Assembly (NCBI GenBank): GCA_024364735.1
Contig: JAGFNQ010005385.1
Location: 434,001 to 498,000 of the forward strand
Direction: 5' to 3'
DNA length: 64,000 nt
DNA from: Boesenbergia rotunda
Lineage: Eukaryota; Streptophyta; Magnoliopsida; Zingiberales; Zingiberaceae
In this document: positions 31,700 through 44,660 of the stretch, piece after piece
Layout: the number at the start of each line of letters is the position of its first letter
Numbering within the stretch: the first letter of the stretch is position 1
Program-made: the position numbers and the translations under genes
Notes under the pieces: model-generated
Told to the model about the DNA's origin: nothing
The model's database searches: none
What the model saw: the letters and a program-made list of their open reading frames with translations, nothing else

Positions 31700-34496
31700 T
31701 CCGGAAATTTTCGGAGAATTATCGGATAGGTTCCGGGGTTTCCGAGTCCTTGGACATAAACTTAGGGATCAAAATGTAATAGAACTAATGGTTACAAGGG
31801 CAATTGCGTAAGAAATTTTAAACATAAGGATGAGATTGCAAATAGCCGAAACTCATGAGGGACTAAATTGCAAAACGTCCCTCTCATATATGCCTTGACC
31901 TAAGCCGCATTCGGCCGACCTCCCCAAGCCCGATCGCTGCTTCACCTTCCTCCGCCGCATGCCCTAGCCGCAGTCTCTCTTTCCCTACCCGATCGAAGCC
32001 AAAGCCGCCGCAACCGAGCAGCACCCAATCGTTTTACCCCTTTCCCCTCTCTTCTCCTACGTCCGTGTGCCCTAGCTGCAGCTGAAACGTGACGTGCTTG
32101 ATCTTTTCCTCCTCTGTGCCAAGTTCCGTCGACCATCGTCTGATAAGTCTCGCCTAGTGATAACTTTATTATTTCCATCCTCTGTGGCAAGTTATATCGT
32201 GATCGTGGGGTGTCGCATCTCGGCTGGTAAGTCTGAGTTCGTCCAATCTTGACATGTCCTGGAGCTATTCGATTTGGTGATACCATTTGTATTCTGATCT
32301 AGGGATCGCTCCGGACCTTCCCTGTGAGATTGGGCGTGCGATTACTTGGAAGGGGTCTAGGGTTCTTCAGAGGAGGACTACCTGCGTATCAACACAGGTA
32401 AGGTTATATGTTTGTGTTAATTTTGAATGGCTAGGTCTGAATCGAATAGATTAGTGGGGTTTGATGTGAGATCAGAAGCTGAATTTGGTGGAGTTCAATC
32501 CATCAATTATCATTGATATCTTGTATGTATAAGATTGTTGTTGTGGCTTAGTGGATGATTGGTAGGAATGGAGTAAGCTCAGTGATTCTATTTTTATGTT
32601 AATGAGTTTAGGTATAAGGTGTGGATCATTGTAGCATCAGTAATGAAGGTGAAATTGATGCCGTGGGTTTACTTTGGGTTGAGGTTAAGTTTAATTTGAA
32701 ACTTAAACCTAACAACCTATGCTTAAGGAACTGGAATTCGAGTTTACCTTTAAAGTAAATCTAATCTTAATTACCAAGGGTAATTAAATGGAAGAGATGG
32801 ATTAGGGTAAACCCTAATACGGATTAGGGATTAATTAGCTAGTTACTAATTTTGTAATAGCTAATTAAATTGTCCTTTACAGGGACTTGACGGATCTATT
32901 GTATTATTGGCGGGTGGTTCTTCCGGCTTGATACGGATTTATATCTTGGAGGCGGGTACCCTCTGACTTATCTCTTTCGATATTGTCATGTGATTATGCA
33001 TAGACTGTTATAGATAGCAGTAAGATTATACGCTATCCCTGTTTATTATATCTGTTCTGGATACTTGTTGTCTATCCCTGAGTTATTATACTTGTTCTGG
33101 ATACATGTGGTTTACCCTTGAGTTAGTATGTTGTAGTTCCATACAGTCTCAGGTATTGTCATAACTATATGTATGCTTAGAGATCGTGTTGTATCTCCTG
33201 CCTTTGACCTTGAGGGAATTGTAGTTCCAGTCAGTATACCGTGTAGGTTCCCTGTACTTCCTGTTATAGGATTTCAGATTGAGACTTAGTATACTGAGGA
33301 CTTGGGGAGGGAGGTATGTGTATCTATCATACACCATCCTTGCATTGTTGCATGCCGGCGATCAGTGACTCCCTTGTGGTTGAGCCTAATCGTCTTCCGG
33401 CACATGATATGCACACACGGCCACTCATGGGTTAGTGGATACCGCTGGGTGTGTGCATTTGCTCTGTATTGCTCCGCTCGTCCGCTCAGGGGTAGTGGTT
33501 TCGGAGCGTGGTAGCAAGCAGGGATCCCTTCTCTACCCATAGACCAGAGAAGATGAGAGAGATATCTCCCCCATATATACATGGGGCGGAGCGATAGCTC
33601 CACCAGCATCCTGTCCACTCGGTCACTCAGGAGCAGTGATGGCAGAGTACGGACAGTGTCACAGCTCTACTTCACTCGGCCGACACAGTATCGCCTGTCT
33701 CGGTGGCTTGACTGGAGTTAGGGGGTGACCATGGCATTGCACCATGTGCATATTTTGCATCGTGCATTGTTTGCTGCACTTGATTGCTGCACTTATTTGA
33801 CATGCATATTCTGGAGACTTGTTATCTGAGATTATATGTCTTTTGATATTCTCTTGGTACTTATTACCCTCTTTACATGTTAGATGGATTCAGGTATGTA
33901 TCTACCTCAGTATGTTCAGTATTAGTCTATCCTTACTGTTGATATGAGACTGTATTAGCTGAACCCTTATTGTTGGTATAACTTTCTATGCATATCTGTT
34001 GGGTATTCGCTGAGCTATGGACTCACTCCGTTGCCATACATTTTATTTCAGGTTGATGCCTGCCAGGAGACCCCTAGCAGCCAGTCCCCAGCTCGAGAGG
34101 AGCTTTGACTTTGTTTTAGTTTATATTGTTTTTCGGTTATGGACCCTGTAGTATATACTTTGCTTCCGTTGCCATGTTTTGAACATGTATTTATGTTTTT
34201 ATTCGATGGTGTTGTACTTTTGAGTCCTATGTTGGACTTCGCTTGGTTTTGGTTTTGTTCCTGCCCCCTGGCAGCTCAGGTGAGTTCGGATTTTGGTTTT
34301 ACGACGGTTATAGTTATATACCCGTTATATATGTGTGAATTGGAGGCCTGAGGCCCTTTAAACTGCGTGGTGCTGTTATATATATATTGTGTGTGATATA
34401 TTTATCTGCGTATTTGTGTAAATTGTCCGCCGGACAGGGGAGGTGCTGTCCGATTTTCTATTGGAACAGCGGCTCCTGGGGTCTCGGGACGTGACA
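31700..34496. repeat. Large dispersed LTR-like repeat, copy 3 (inverted)
   Basis: Inverted relative to copies 1 and 2, ending GGTCTCGGGACGTGACA at 34496, the mirror image of the TGTCAC start of copy 1. Best similarity is 32950-34496. The left part (31880-32400) is CT-rich leader-like sequence ending in a consensus splice donor (CACAG then GTAAGG at about 32397), which may mark the transcribed leader of the parent element. Small frames inside are not genes. Confidence 0.6.
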
Positions 34497-34986
34497 ATCC
34501 TAGAGCTCATATATCTGATTTAAATAATGATAAATCAATGATATATCTGCGGTAAACTTGGTTAGATCATCGCCTTCTTCTACGTCCCTACGCGAACCAA
34601 ATACCCTTTAGCGACCCCATTTAGTCCCGGGCTCTCCATCCTGCTCAACTATAGTTGCTCCTGGACACAGAAGGATCCCTGTCAAGTGGGTCTTCTATAA
34701 CCTCAACCTCTGACAATTTCAGAAAAGCGCATCAAATACCATAGCGAAAGCAACCTACGCTAAAAAGCAACACTTAGCTAATGACCCGACCATGCCAGAG
34801 GTACAACCCAAGTGTTGTCGCTCGCCAGCCAACTTGCGATGCTTCCTCATGCAGTCGTCTATGTGGCTTGGGCAACAGTCTGCAGGTCCCCCGTACGTGG
34901 TAGTCCTCGAGGAGATTCTTTTCCATCGGCTATATAAGGTCCTACCATGATAAGTGAAAGTATGATTTCTTCTTGCGCGCGGAGGT
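34497..34986. repeat. 490-bp repeat, first copy (direct repeat of 48809-49298)
   Basis: Begins ATCCTAGAGCTCATATATC and ends GCGCGGAGGTT, nearly identical to 48809-49298. It carries a TATA-like GGCTATATAAGG near its right side, so it may be part of an LTR. On the left it abuts the end of LTR-like copy 3; on the right it is cut by the gag-only element. The second copy continues past that point, showing the uninterrupted sequence. Confidence 0.8.
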
Positions 34987-35944
34987 TGTTGGGGCAATCT
35001 ATGGTCCGGAGTAACCATGTGTTTTGATATTTGGGCAAAGGGTTTAAGTTGGGTTCACCCTTGTATTTGATGTGTGTATTTAAGTGTGCAAGTTTGCAGG
35101 ATACACATGGACTTAGCTGGACGGCTTCGGGTCCGGTGAAGGATGGTGTGAGGAGACAAGCCGTGGGCTTGTATGCATCGGGACGATAAGCCGAGGGAAG
35201 CGAACTTCGAGGCATACGTGAAGGATGACATGGGGAGACGAGCCATGAGCTTGCATGCATTAGAGGGACAAGAGCCAAAGTCGAAGAAGGCTTGAAGGCA
35301 ACAGGTCAAGGCTGCTGGATGAAGAGTCAGCTAAGTCGTGAGGGTTCGAGTGCTGAGAGAAGTGTACTCGGGAAGGAAAACCTTAGGTTTAGGGGTGGAC
35401 CAGTCGACTGATGCTTGGATCAGTCGACTGATGAAGTCCACAGAAAGATCAGTTGATTGATCCAAGGACCAGTCGACTGATGGCGGTTGAAATTCAAACG
35501 TTGGCCTTAACGTTCGAATCCAAGTGGGACTAGTCGACTAGTGCTTGACCAGTTGACTGGTAACGGTCATTTCAGCAAAGAGCTCTATTTAAGAGAGCTC
35601 GGTTTTGACTGAGAGTTCTTGGTGAAACAAGCTTGAGTAAAGCCTGTAAGTAGCCTAAACGTGCTCAGAGGTTGTCAACGTTTGTGGTGAGGTTTCTCCA
35701 CCCACAAGGAGCGACAAGAGCTAGCCGGAGGTGCTCCGGGGAGTCATCCACCGAAGGATCGAGATCGTCCACCTTACGGACAGCCGTGGAGTAGGAGTAT
35801 CATCTCCGAATCACGTAAAGGTCTTGTGTTAGCATTGTCTTAGTTTATTGTTTTAGATTTCCGCTTGCGCTTGCTAACCATTGTAGGAAGAAGATCGAAA
35901 AGTAGTTATTCACCCCCCTCTAGCTAAACATCAAGATCCCAACA
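34987..35944 (+). repeat. 5' LTR of gag-only element 1
   Basis: 958 bp bounded by TG and CA, matching 38688-39312. It carries several copies of the palindrome CAGTCGACTG (35400-35560) and a short leader before the primer site. Confidence 0.88.
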
Positions 35945-35946
35945 AG

Positions 35947-35958
35947 TGGTATTAGAGC
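35947..35958 (+). other. Primer-binding site of gag-only element 1
   Basis: TGGTATTAGAGC, two bases after the LTR end; complementary except at one base to the 3' end of initiator tRNA(Met). Confidence 0.85.
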
Positions 35959-36009
35959 AAGGTTCGCTTATCTACGGACTAACTGCCGAGAGAGCAAAAG
36001 GTAGAGGAA

Positions 36010-37667
36010 ATGGTGATCGAAGAAAGATTGGGTGACGATATCAATGTTCCACCTCCCTACGACCGCGAGAGTTTCGAGTATTGGATGATGCGGACAAAGA
36101 CATGGTTCGGCATGGATTGGAATTTTATGATCGCGCTAGAAGAGCCATTTGAAGTCCCAAAAGATAAACATGGGAAAAAGCTCCGACCAAGATATTGGAA
36201 TAAGGAACAACAAATACAATCAAAGGAAAATGAGAAGGTAATTTCAATATTACTTAATATTTTGTCTAATGATATAATTAGTGGTGTAGGTGAATACAAA
36301 AATATACACGAATTATGGAGTAAGATATTAACACTTCATGAGAACCCTACACAATCTCAATTAGTAGAGGAGCCAAAAGAAATGAGCTCAACGGTCCAAG
36401 AAGAGGAGAAAGATCAATCAGATGAGGAAAGAAGCTCAACATCCGAAGAGGAGGAGAAAGAAGAAGAAGATTCATCCATCTCCTCAAGTAAAGTGGCACA
36501 AGAAATTGAAGAACCATCCAATTCATCAAAGGGGGAAGAAGAAGTCTCCACTTCAAGGATTGACGGGGAGGAGAGACCATCCTCAATATCGGAGCAAGAA
36601 GAAGTTTCCATCACCACCAAAGCAAAGTCAAAAGACCACATCATTTGCTTTGGGTGCAACAAGAAGGGAAACTACAAGGACAAGTGTCCATTAGGTAAAA
36701 AAGAGGTAAAACCTAAACCCAAGTCAATTTATTTAAAATCTAACATGGGTTGTAGGGAAAAGGGGGAGAAAAGCATATTAGGTGTTACACGTGTGGTGAG
36801 CTAGGACACTACCACACCAAATGCTCAAGGAAAAGAGAATTCAAGAAATTGGAGCATTTGAGGAAGTGGGAGAAGAAGGAGAAGAAGAAAAGCTCACATC
36901 AAGGGAGAGCTACAAGGGTAAGGGAGGTAATCCCTAACTTTAAGTTTAAATGTAATTCAAATTTAAAATCATTCATGCATGTTGGAAATAATGAAAACTA
37001 TTTATCTATGCATAGTTTTGGTTTTAGATATCATGATAAAAATAGGGTTAGTGTTGCATATCAAAATCCTAGAGAATTCATGCATCATAATAAACCTAGA
37101 ACCTTTAGACCTAAGGACCAAGGCATTAATCCCAAGAAGGGGAGACACATGCCTAGAATGGGTAGGTCTAGGAATGTCCAAGGTGAACATGTTGATTCTA
37201 GGTTTAAGAACTTAGAAAGGGAAAATCAAGCCTTGAGGGTAAAACTTGATAAATTAGAGAAAACCCTAGATAGATTCACTATTGAATCTAAGGGTGTAGG
37301 TATGATGTTGGGTGGTCAAAAACTCAATAATGATAGATCGGGGTTAGGATACCAATCTAAGGTCTCCAACGCTATGGAGAAGTCATATGCAAGGGTGCAA
37401 TATGACTATAGCAAGGAGAAGTCCAAAAATGACAAAAGGATGTCATTTAAAAGCAAGAAGAAAGTCTTAACTAAGGACAAGGGGTCCAAGGTTAAGAAGG
37501 TTAAGGGTGTTGGCCAAAAGTCACCAGAGGTACACCAGTGTGGCCTTGTGTTTATAAGTGAATCACCTAGGGAGGTGGCTAAGGCTAAGGGCTCAAGGGG
37601 GAGCTCTAGGAGCCAAGTTGGGACCCATGGTCTATGGATCCCGGGAGGATTTCTCTCGGAAGTCTAG
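36010..37667 (+). CDS. Gag of gag-only element 1, one frameshift
   Basis: Two plus-strand frames (36010-36804 and on to 37667) form one gag after a single frame break near 36770-36785. The N-terminus has NVPPPYDRESFEYWMMRTK, the copia-type gag opening, followed by a Glu/Ser-rich acidic stretch. The first zinc knuckle, CFGCNKKGNYKDKC, has Asn where His should be. The second, CYTCGELGHYHTKC (36790-36835), is complete but lies across the frame break. Downstream are a basic region and a short coiled coil (ENQALRVKLDKLEKTL). It packages RNA into particles. No pol follows. Confidence 0.75.
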
Positions 37668-38673
37668 ATGGGTCATGGAGTGTGCCAAAAGAGTTGTAGA
37701 TGGATTTGAAGTCTCAATCCTAGGGGATTGGCACATTGGGTTTGGATATCATTCATAAAATATGACATTGGGGGTTATATAGCATGAAAGTTGATTTTTG
37801 ATGTGTATATGTCATATAAACCAATGCTAGGGATACATTATGGTTTGGTATGGGCAAAGACATCAAGAGGAGGTCAAAACTAGGACTTTAGGTCAAGGTT
37901 CAATTGAACTATTTAGATAATTTTGGGTTTTGTGTCAATCTTGGGATTGGTGATAGATACATTTTTAATATATTTTTCCCAAGTAGATATGGGTACCACA
38001 AACCTCTCCACAAAATTTGAAAATTTTTGGAGATTTATGAAATTTCTGATGTATTCCTGAAATTGGGTCAGAAATGCTGAAAATGAGGTTTTTAGGGTAC
38101 CAGTCGACTGGTTCAGAGGGCAGTCGACTGATACATGTTGAAATTATTTTTTCAACAATCGACAAGTGTCATAATGATGTAAAACAATTGTATAATCTTA
38201 TGGGGGTAATACACTTTGTTTATGATCATTAGAGGTCAAAGGATCTAATAAGAGGGAAATTGTTGAAGTCCTTTTGATGTGTGGCAAAGGGGGAGAAGTG
38301 TTAGGTTTAAGTGGGAAACCAAACACACTTTTGCAAAAAATCCTAGGTTAAGGGAGAGCTTAGGTAAAGGGAGAGCATTGTTGCTCATTTGGTGGCAAAG
38401 GGGGAACCTTGGGAAGGTTCTTAAAAAGCATTTATAAGTCCAATATAGGGGGAATCTTGGAGAGGTCTTAAAAAGCCAGGTTTGGTAAAAGTCCTAAACT
38501 CATTGGGGTGGTTTAGGTGTGGGGATGCCTTGTGATAGGATCCATGCATGTTTGCATTGCATACACATTGACGGTATAAGTCCAAGGTGAAGGTTTGACA
38601 ACGTAAGTCTAAATGGTTCTTAGCATTGTATTTGCTATTTGTTTTCCCTAACTTAAACGTATTGCCAAACATC
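37668..38673 (+). other. Noncoding internal region of gag-only element 1
   Basis: No pol frames; short runs of AAGGGGGAGAA and GGCAAAGGGGGA. CAGTCGACTG palindromes recur near 38101-38130. Confidence 0.6.
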
Positions 38674-38687
38674 AAAAAGGAGGAGAT

Positions 38688-39312
38688 TGTTGGGGCAATC
38701 TATGGTCCGGAGTGATCATGTGTTTTGATATTTGGGCAAACGGTTTAAATTAGGTTCACCCTTGTATTTGATGTGTGTATTTAAGTGTGCAAGTTTACAG
38801 GATACACATAGACTTAGCTGGACGGCTTCGGGTCCGATGAAGGATGGTGTGAGGAGACAAGCCGTGGGCTTATATGCATCCGAGGAACCGTGGACAAAGC
38901 AGGGACGATGAGTCGAGGGAAGCAAACTTTGATGCATACGTGAAAGATGACATGGGGAGACAAGTCGTGGGCTTGCATACATCCGAGGGACGAGAGCCAA
39001 AGTCGAAGAATGCTCGAAGGCAACAAGTCAAGGTTGCTGGATGAAGAGTCAGCTAAGTCGTGAGGGTTCGAGTGCTGAGAGAAGTGTACTCGGGAAATCC
39101 TAGGGTTCGAGTACTGAAAGAAATGTACTCGGGAAGGAAAACCTTAAGTTTAGGGGTGGACCAATCGACTGATGCTTGGATCAGTCGATTGATGAAGTCC
39201 ACAGAAAGATCAGTCGACTGAACCAAGGACCAGTCAACTGATGGCGGCTGGAATTCAAACGTTGGGCTGTAATGTTCGAATCCAAGTGGGACTAGTAGAC
39301 TGGTGCTTGACC
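38688..39312 (+). repeat. 3' LTR of gag-only element 1 (truncated)
   Basis: Matches the first 600 or so bases of the 5' LTR, including CAGTCGACTG palindromes, with small insertions (for example near 38880 and a repeated GTTCGAGTACTGA segment near 39100). It ends at 39312 against the gypsy LTR. Confidence 0.85.
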
Positions 39313-41472
39313 TGTAGCGACCCGCCTTCTCTGCCTTAGACGGATCGTTACTTTCTTTACTTCTTGACTCTAATGCATGACTAAGAATGCGGAAATCTTT
39401 TTTTTTTCTTCTCAATTTAAATCTATCTATGATATACTAACTCTACTAGTCATGCATGATACAATGGCATACTTCCTTTCTCAAAAACTCGTAAGAAATT
39501 ACTTATTGAAACTCATCACACAAAATTCTATAACATCACTAAGGCATTATGAAATGAGCAAGCAACTTTTCTAAGCATAATTGAGCAATAAAACTTAATT
39601 CAAAAGAGAAGCTAGCACTATCTTGGCACATGCATCAATAACTCCAACAAAGTATCAATATTCTAAACTACTCACACTTCTACTCATCCAATGCAATCAT
39701 AAGGATATGTATGCTAAATGAAATGACATGAAATCTTTACTCTAAGAAATTGAGCATGTAAAACTATCCAAAGCTTAATGTTCGCTAGACTCCATAAAGC
39801 AAGAACTTGAAATTTGAATAAACTAAAACATTGTAATTCAAATAACTAAATTGTCTCGTCTCAAGGATCTCTCCAAAATCAGCCACCACACACACTTTAC
39901 TCAGCACCGCCTCGTCGCCTTCCTTCAGAATTGCTTGCCTTTACCTTTATCTGCAGTAAGAGGAAATGCAACTAGTAAGCAAAAAGCTTAGTAAGTACTA
40001 TCTAGCTCACAAAATCTCGAAATGTGCAAACATGCTTCTTGAACAATATGAAATCACATGAGATACTTATATGCTTGAAAGAAAACTAAGAACATGTATA
40101 ACTCAAAACATGCATACTCAAGCATTAATAAATCTCAATTTACTTTTCTTGGCTCAACTTGAAACTTTAGCTATTCTTTAACTTTTTGAAAACTTTCTTA
40201 AACTTTCGAAACTTTGCTAAAGCATATACTTGAAAATAATAATCACTTGGATCCACTGAAGACGTAAGTACCATCTCATATGCGCGTTCCCTAAAAGGTT
40301 GGGGTAGCGAGCCACCAATCCTAATAGAGCAGACCTTGGTCTACCAGGGCCAAGACCTTGGAATTGGACACCTGGATTTCTTTAACGACGCCCTTGGACG
40401 CCGGGTACTGGCCTTATAAAATAAAATAGCTTTTCTTTCTTTTCTTTCTTATCTGTAAATGCCTTGGCATTTTCTGGAGCACCTTGCGTGCTAAAATCCC
40501 TAAGTCTTGACTTTTGGGGATTTCTTAAGGCCTTGGCCTTTTCTTTTCTTATCTTTATCTTTTCTTTTCTTTTCTCATAGCTTTTCTTGGACCCTAAACT
40601 CACATAGGGTATTAATCAACATATATAAGCATATAATGAACTAAGATCACATGCAAAAACTCAAACAAAAAGGAAATATCTCTTCTAAAAACTTTTAAAG
40701 GAAATTCTCGCGGAAAAACCGCCTCTTACTGCAGGTGAGCAGTACTTACATTGATATCTTGGACTTACAACCAAGATTGACGTCTAGGACTCGAGAGAAA
40801 CTTGAGATCTCGGAGAATTCTTCACGTCTACGCGTTCCTCTCGCCGCGGGGATCCCGAATATAGAATTATCTCTTGGAGAAGAGCCTTGACCGGCCCCCT
40901 AGAGCTTGGTGTAGTTTCGCCCAGAAGAGGAGGGGTCGGCGTGAGGGTTTGGAGAGGAGAGAAAATAAAACTTCTCTCTTTAATTACCTATTTATACTTA
41001 TGGGGCGGATTAACCTAACTACACCTTAAATATAGTCTCTCCATCCTTTTCTGTGCTTGATACCCTAGCCCAGCTGGTCGCGCGCGTTTCTGGTTTCGTG
41101 CTGGTCGCGGGTTCGATCCACCAGCTGCACTTAATTGGTTTTTCCATTTATACTTATGGGGGCAAATCGACCTAACTACCCCTTAAATATAGGTCTCTCC
41201 TTCCTTTTCTGTGCTTGATACCCTAGCCCGGCTGGTTGCGCGCGCGGGCTGTTTCGTGGTGGTCGCGGGTTCAATCCACCGGCTGCCCTTAAACGTTTTT
41301 ATTATTTTTTCTTTTTATTTTTCTTTTTCTTTTTCCAAAAATACCAAACGGACTCGGAAAATTCCATAAAAATACTCTAAAAATTCCTAAAAATATCTAG
41401 AATATTTCTAAACCATTTCTAAATAATTCTAAGGACTTTAAGTACTAAAAATGGAAATTTTGGGGCGTTACA
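39313..41472 (-). repeat. 3' LTR of the gypsy element (2160 bp)
   Basis: In sense, starts TGTAACGCCCC and ends GGGTCGCTACA (TG/CA), directly after the polypurine tract. It contains a repeated segment near its centre (TTATACTTATGGGG with CCTTTTCTGTGCTTGATACC, at about 40990 and 41148). Confidence 0.82.
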
Positions 41473-41507
41473 ATCCCCCATACCTTATAAAAAGTTCGTC
41501 CTCGAAC

Positions 41508-42840
41508 TTAGAATAATTCTGGATATCTCTCTCTCATGCTGTCCTCACGTTCCCAAGTAGCCTCTTCATGCTTTTGATTCTGCCAGATGACCTTCACTAG
41601 TGGCACTTCTTTGTTTCTTAATCTTTTAACTGCCTTGTCCACTATCTGTGTCGGTCTGCTCTCATAGCTAAGATCCTCTTGGATCTGTACTGACTGGGGC
41701 TGAATCACTTGGCTAGGGTCGTGAATACACTTCTTTAGCATAGAGACATGAAATGTACTATGGATAGCTGACATATCCTCTGGTAAGTCCAGCTCATAGG
41801 CTACCTTCCCAACTCTCTTTATAATATTATAGGGTCCTATGTAGCGAGGACTCAGCTTGCCCTTCTTGCCAAATCTCACCACTCCCTTCATGGGAGCGAC
41901 CTTGAGAAATACTGAATCTCCAACTTGGAATTCAAGTGGCCTACGGCGTGTGTCAGCATAACTTTTCTGTCTACTCTGAGCAGTCTCAATCCTCTGGCGG
42001 ATCGTCTGGATAGCCTGAGTGGTCTCCTCTATAAGCTCAGTCTGGCTGTCTAGTCCTGACTCCATCTCTTTTTTCTCACCAGCTTCTTGCCAACATATGG
42101 GTGATCTACATTTCCTGCCATATAATGCCTCATAAGGTGCCATCCTGATGGTGGCCTGATAGCTATTGTTGTAGGCAAACTCAGCTAAGCACAGAAATTT
42201 GCACCAACTACCCTTAAAGTCCAACGCACAAGCCCTGAGCATGTCTTCTAAAATCTGATTTACTCTCTCTGTTTGTCCATCTGTCTGGGGATGGAAGGCT
42301 GTGCTGAACTGAAGTTTGGTGCCTAGGGCGTCCTGAACACACCTCCAAAAATGGGAGATGAATCGCCCATCTCTGTCAGAAACGATCGACTTCGGGACTC
42401 CGTGAAGCCTGATTACTTCTCTCACGTACAGCTGTGCTAATTGCTCTACCGAATGCGATAACTTGATGGCTAGGAAGTGGGCAGACTTGGTCAATCTGTC
42501 CACTATCACCCAAATTGCATCGTGTCCATGGGTGGTTCTTGGAAGACCTGTGATAAAGTCCATGGATATTTCTTCCCACTTCCACTCTGGAATGGGAAGA
42601 GGCTGCAGAACTCCTCCTGGTCTCTGGTGCTCGGCTTTGACCCTCTGGCAGGTCAAGCAGGTACTGATATATCTGGCCACGTCTCGCTTGAGTCCAGACC
42701 ACCAGAACCTTTGCTTTAAATCTTGGTACATCTTGGTAGAACCAGGATGCATAGAGTACGGGGTACTGTGGGCTTCTTCTAAAATATTCTTTCTTAGTTC
42801 CTCATCATTGGGGACGCAAAGGCGGTCTCCAAATAGAGGA
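41508..42840 (-). CDS. Gypsy integrase with C-terminal chromodomain-like region
   Basis: The main open frame is 42752-41508 and coding similarity extends right to about 42840. The zinc-binding HHCC region is present (AHSTPYSMHPG, CLTCQRVKAEH). The rve core has MDFITGLP, IVSDRDGRFIS and FHPQTDGQTERVNQ, giving the D, D and E catalytic residues. GPYNIIKRVGKVAYEL and FHVSMLKKC follow, then a C-terminal part with ATWEREDSMRERYPELF, typical of chromoviruses, where it guides insertion to particular chromatin. It inserts reverse-transcribed DNA into the genome. The long unbroken frame suggests a fairly recent element. Confidence 0.88.
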
Positions 42841-43099
42841 TGCCACTATCTGATACTCGAAACTCTGAATTTTCTGCCTCTTGGATCCCCTGCTTGATCT
42901 TCTGGATCTCTGGGTCTTGACTTTGCTTTCTTTGTATATCCACAAGCAGGGTTGACTCTAGAGTCAATGCAGAAAGTTGCCCAATTATTACCTCGACTCC
43001 AAAATCTTTATTTCTTTCTGAAGTGGTAGAGACAGTGATGATAGGACATCAGTGCTGCACAGGATTTCTGCTCAGTGCATCTGCCACTTTATTAGCTTT

Positions 43100-44474
43100 A
43101 CCTGGGTGGTAGAGGATTTCACAGTCATAATCTTTGACCAACCTAGCCACCTGCGCTGCCTCATATTCAGATCCTTCTGAGTGAAGAAGTACTTCAAACT
43201 CTGATGGTCTGTGAAGATTCTGCACTGCACTCCATACAGGTAGTGTCTCCAGAGCTTCAGTGCAAAACCACAGCTGCTAGCTCAAGGTCGTGGTAGGGTA
43301 ATTCTTCTCATAGTCCTTGAGCTGTCTGGAGGCATATGCTATTACTTTACCGTCTTGCATGAGGACAGCTCCAAGGCCCATCTTGGATGCATCACTGTAG
43401 ATGTCAAAGGCCTTGTCACTCTCTGGAACAGTCAGGATGGGAGCACTGGTCAGTCTCTTCTTCAGCTCTAGAAAACTGTGCTCGCATTTATCTGACCATT
43501 CAAACTTCTTGTTCTTTCTGGTCAAGGCTGTGAGTGGAGAGGCTATCCTGGAAAAGTCCTCCACAAATTTTCTGTAATATCCTGCCAGGCCTAAGAAGCT
43601 TCTGATCTCACTGGCATTCTTGGGTCTACACCAGTTGCTGACTGCTTCTATCTTGGCTGGATCAACTTGAATGCCTTCTTTGGATACAATGTGACCTAGG
43701 AAGGTCACCTGATCTAGCCAAAACTCACACTTTGAGAATTTTGCATAGAGCTTCTCCTGCTGAAGGATCTGCAGCACTATCCTCAAGTGTGTAGCATGGT
43801 CCTCTGGAGTCTGTGAGTATATGAGAATATCATCAATAAATACAATGACGAATTTATCGAGATACTCCCTGAAGATGTGGTTCATCAGCTCCATGAAGAC
43901 TGCTGGAGCATTGGTTACTCCAAAAGGCATTACTACAAATTCGTAGTGGCCGTATCTTGTCCTGAAGGCGTCCTGGGGATGTCACTTTCTTTAACCTTAG
44001 CTGATGATACCCAGAACGCAGATCTATCTTCGAGAACACTGTAGCCCCTTTGAGTTGATCAAATAAATCATCTATTCTAGGAAGGGGGTACTTGTTCTTG
44101 ATGGTCACCTTGTTCAGAGCTCTGTAGTCTATGCACAGACGCATAGACCCATCCTTCTTCTTGACGAAAAGTACAGGAGCTCCCCAAGGTGAATGACTAG
44201 GGCGGATGAAACCCTTGTCAAGCACTCTTGCAATTGTTCTTGTAATTCTTTCAGTTCTGCTGGTGCCATGCGATAAGTGCCTTCGAAATTGGGTTGGTTC
44301 CTGGGCCAACTCAATTTCAAACTCAATTTCCCGATTGGGAGGGAGTCCTGGTAACTCTTCAGGAAACACCTCAGGATAGTCACAGACTACCCTCACTTCT
44401 TCTCTCTTCAATCCTTCTCCTTGACTCGCATCCACTATATGAGCTAGAAAACCAGAGCACCCCTTCTCTAACAT
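43100..44474 (-). pseudogene. Gypsy reverse transcriptase and RNase H, frameshifted
   Basis: Reverse transcriptase is read from two overlapping frames. The first (44474-43854) has PSHSPWGAPVLFVKKKDGS, DYRALNKVTIKNKYPLPRID and FSKIDLRSGYHQLR. The second (43930-43277) has MPFGVTNAPAVF, the catalytic FIDDILIYS and FLGLAGYYRKFV, then the RNase H start FDIYSDASKMGLGAVL. The join near 43975 needs a one-base shift, and another break follows near 43277. Catalytic Asp residues are intact, but the frame breaks make it nonfunctional as read. Confidence 0.82.
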
Positions 44475-44499
44475 TCTCTGAGCTTGTAAGGTAGGTAGG

Positions 44500-44660
44500 A
44501 ACCTATTTATCTTTCTCCTTGGGTCTCCAATAAACTCAAACGAAGGTTCTGCTTCTGGTGTGAACTTGACTTTTTCTTGCGGCAGTCTATAGAAGCATTA
44601 TACTTGCTCAAGAAGTCCATTCCTAAAATGACATCGTAATCCTTCATCTCAAGGACTAAC
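44500..44660 (-). pseudogene. Gypsy protease remnant
   Basis: Minus-strand reading includes DVILGMDFL followed by YNASIDC, the C-terminal part of retropepsin in gypsy elements. The N-terminal catalytic Asp region is not clearly readable. It is shorter than usual and lies close to gag, so sequence is probably lost between them. Confidence 0.6.

Larger units (their letters stand above)
34987..39312 (+). mobile_element. Gag-only (TR-GAG type) LTR retrotransposon 1, 3' LTR truncated
   Basis: 5' LTR 34987-35944 (TGTTGGGG to CCCAACA). Primer site TGGTATTAGAGC at 35947-35958, one mismatch from the initiator-tRNA(Met) type. Gag frames occupy 36010-37667, then a noncoding stretch, a polypurine tract AAAAAGGAGGAGAT at 38674-38687, and a 3' LTR from 38688. 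The 3' LTR stops at 39312, where the gypsy LTR begins; about one third of it is absent. There is no protease, integrase, reverse transcriptase or RNase H, so it must depend on another element in trans. Confidence 0.85.

Noticed and set aside
34139..34351. 70-codon hydrophobic frame resembling a small membrane protein
   Set aside because: Lies inside the LTR-like copy 3 and is not supported in the related copies.
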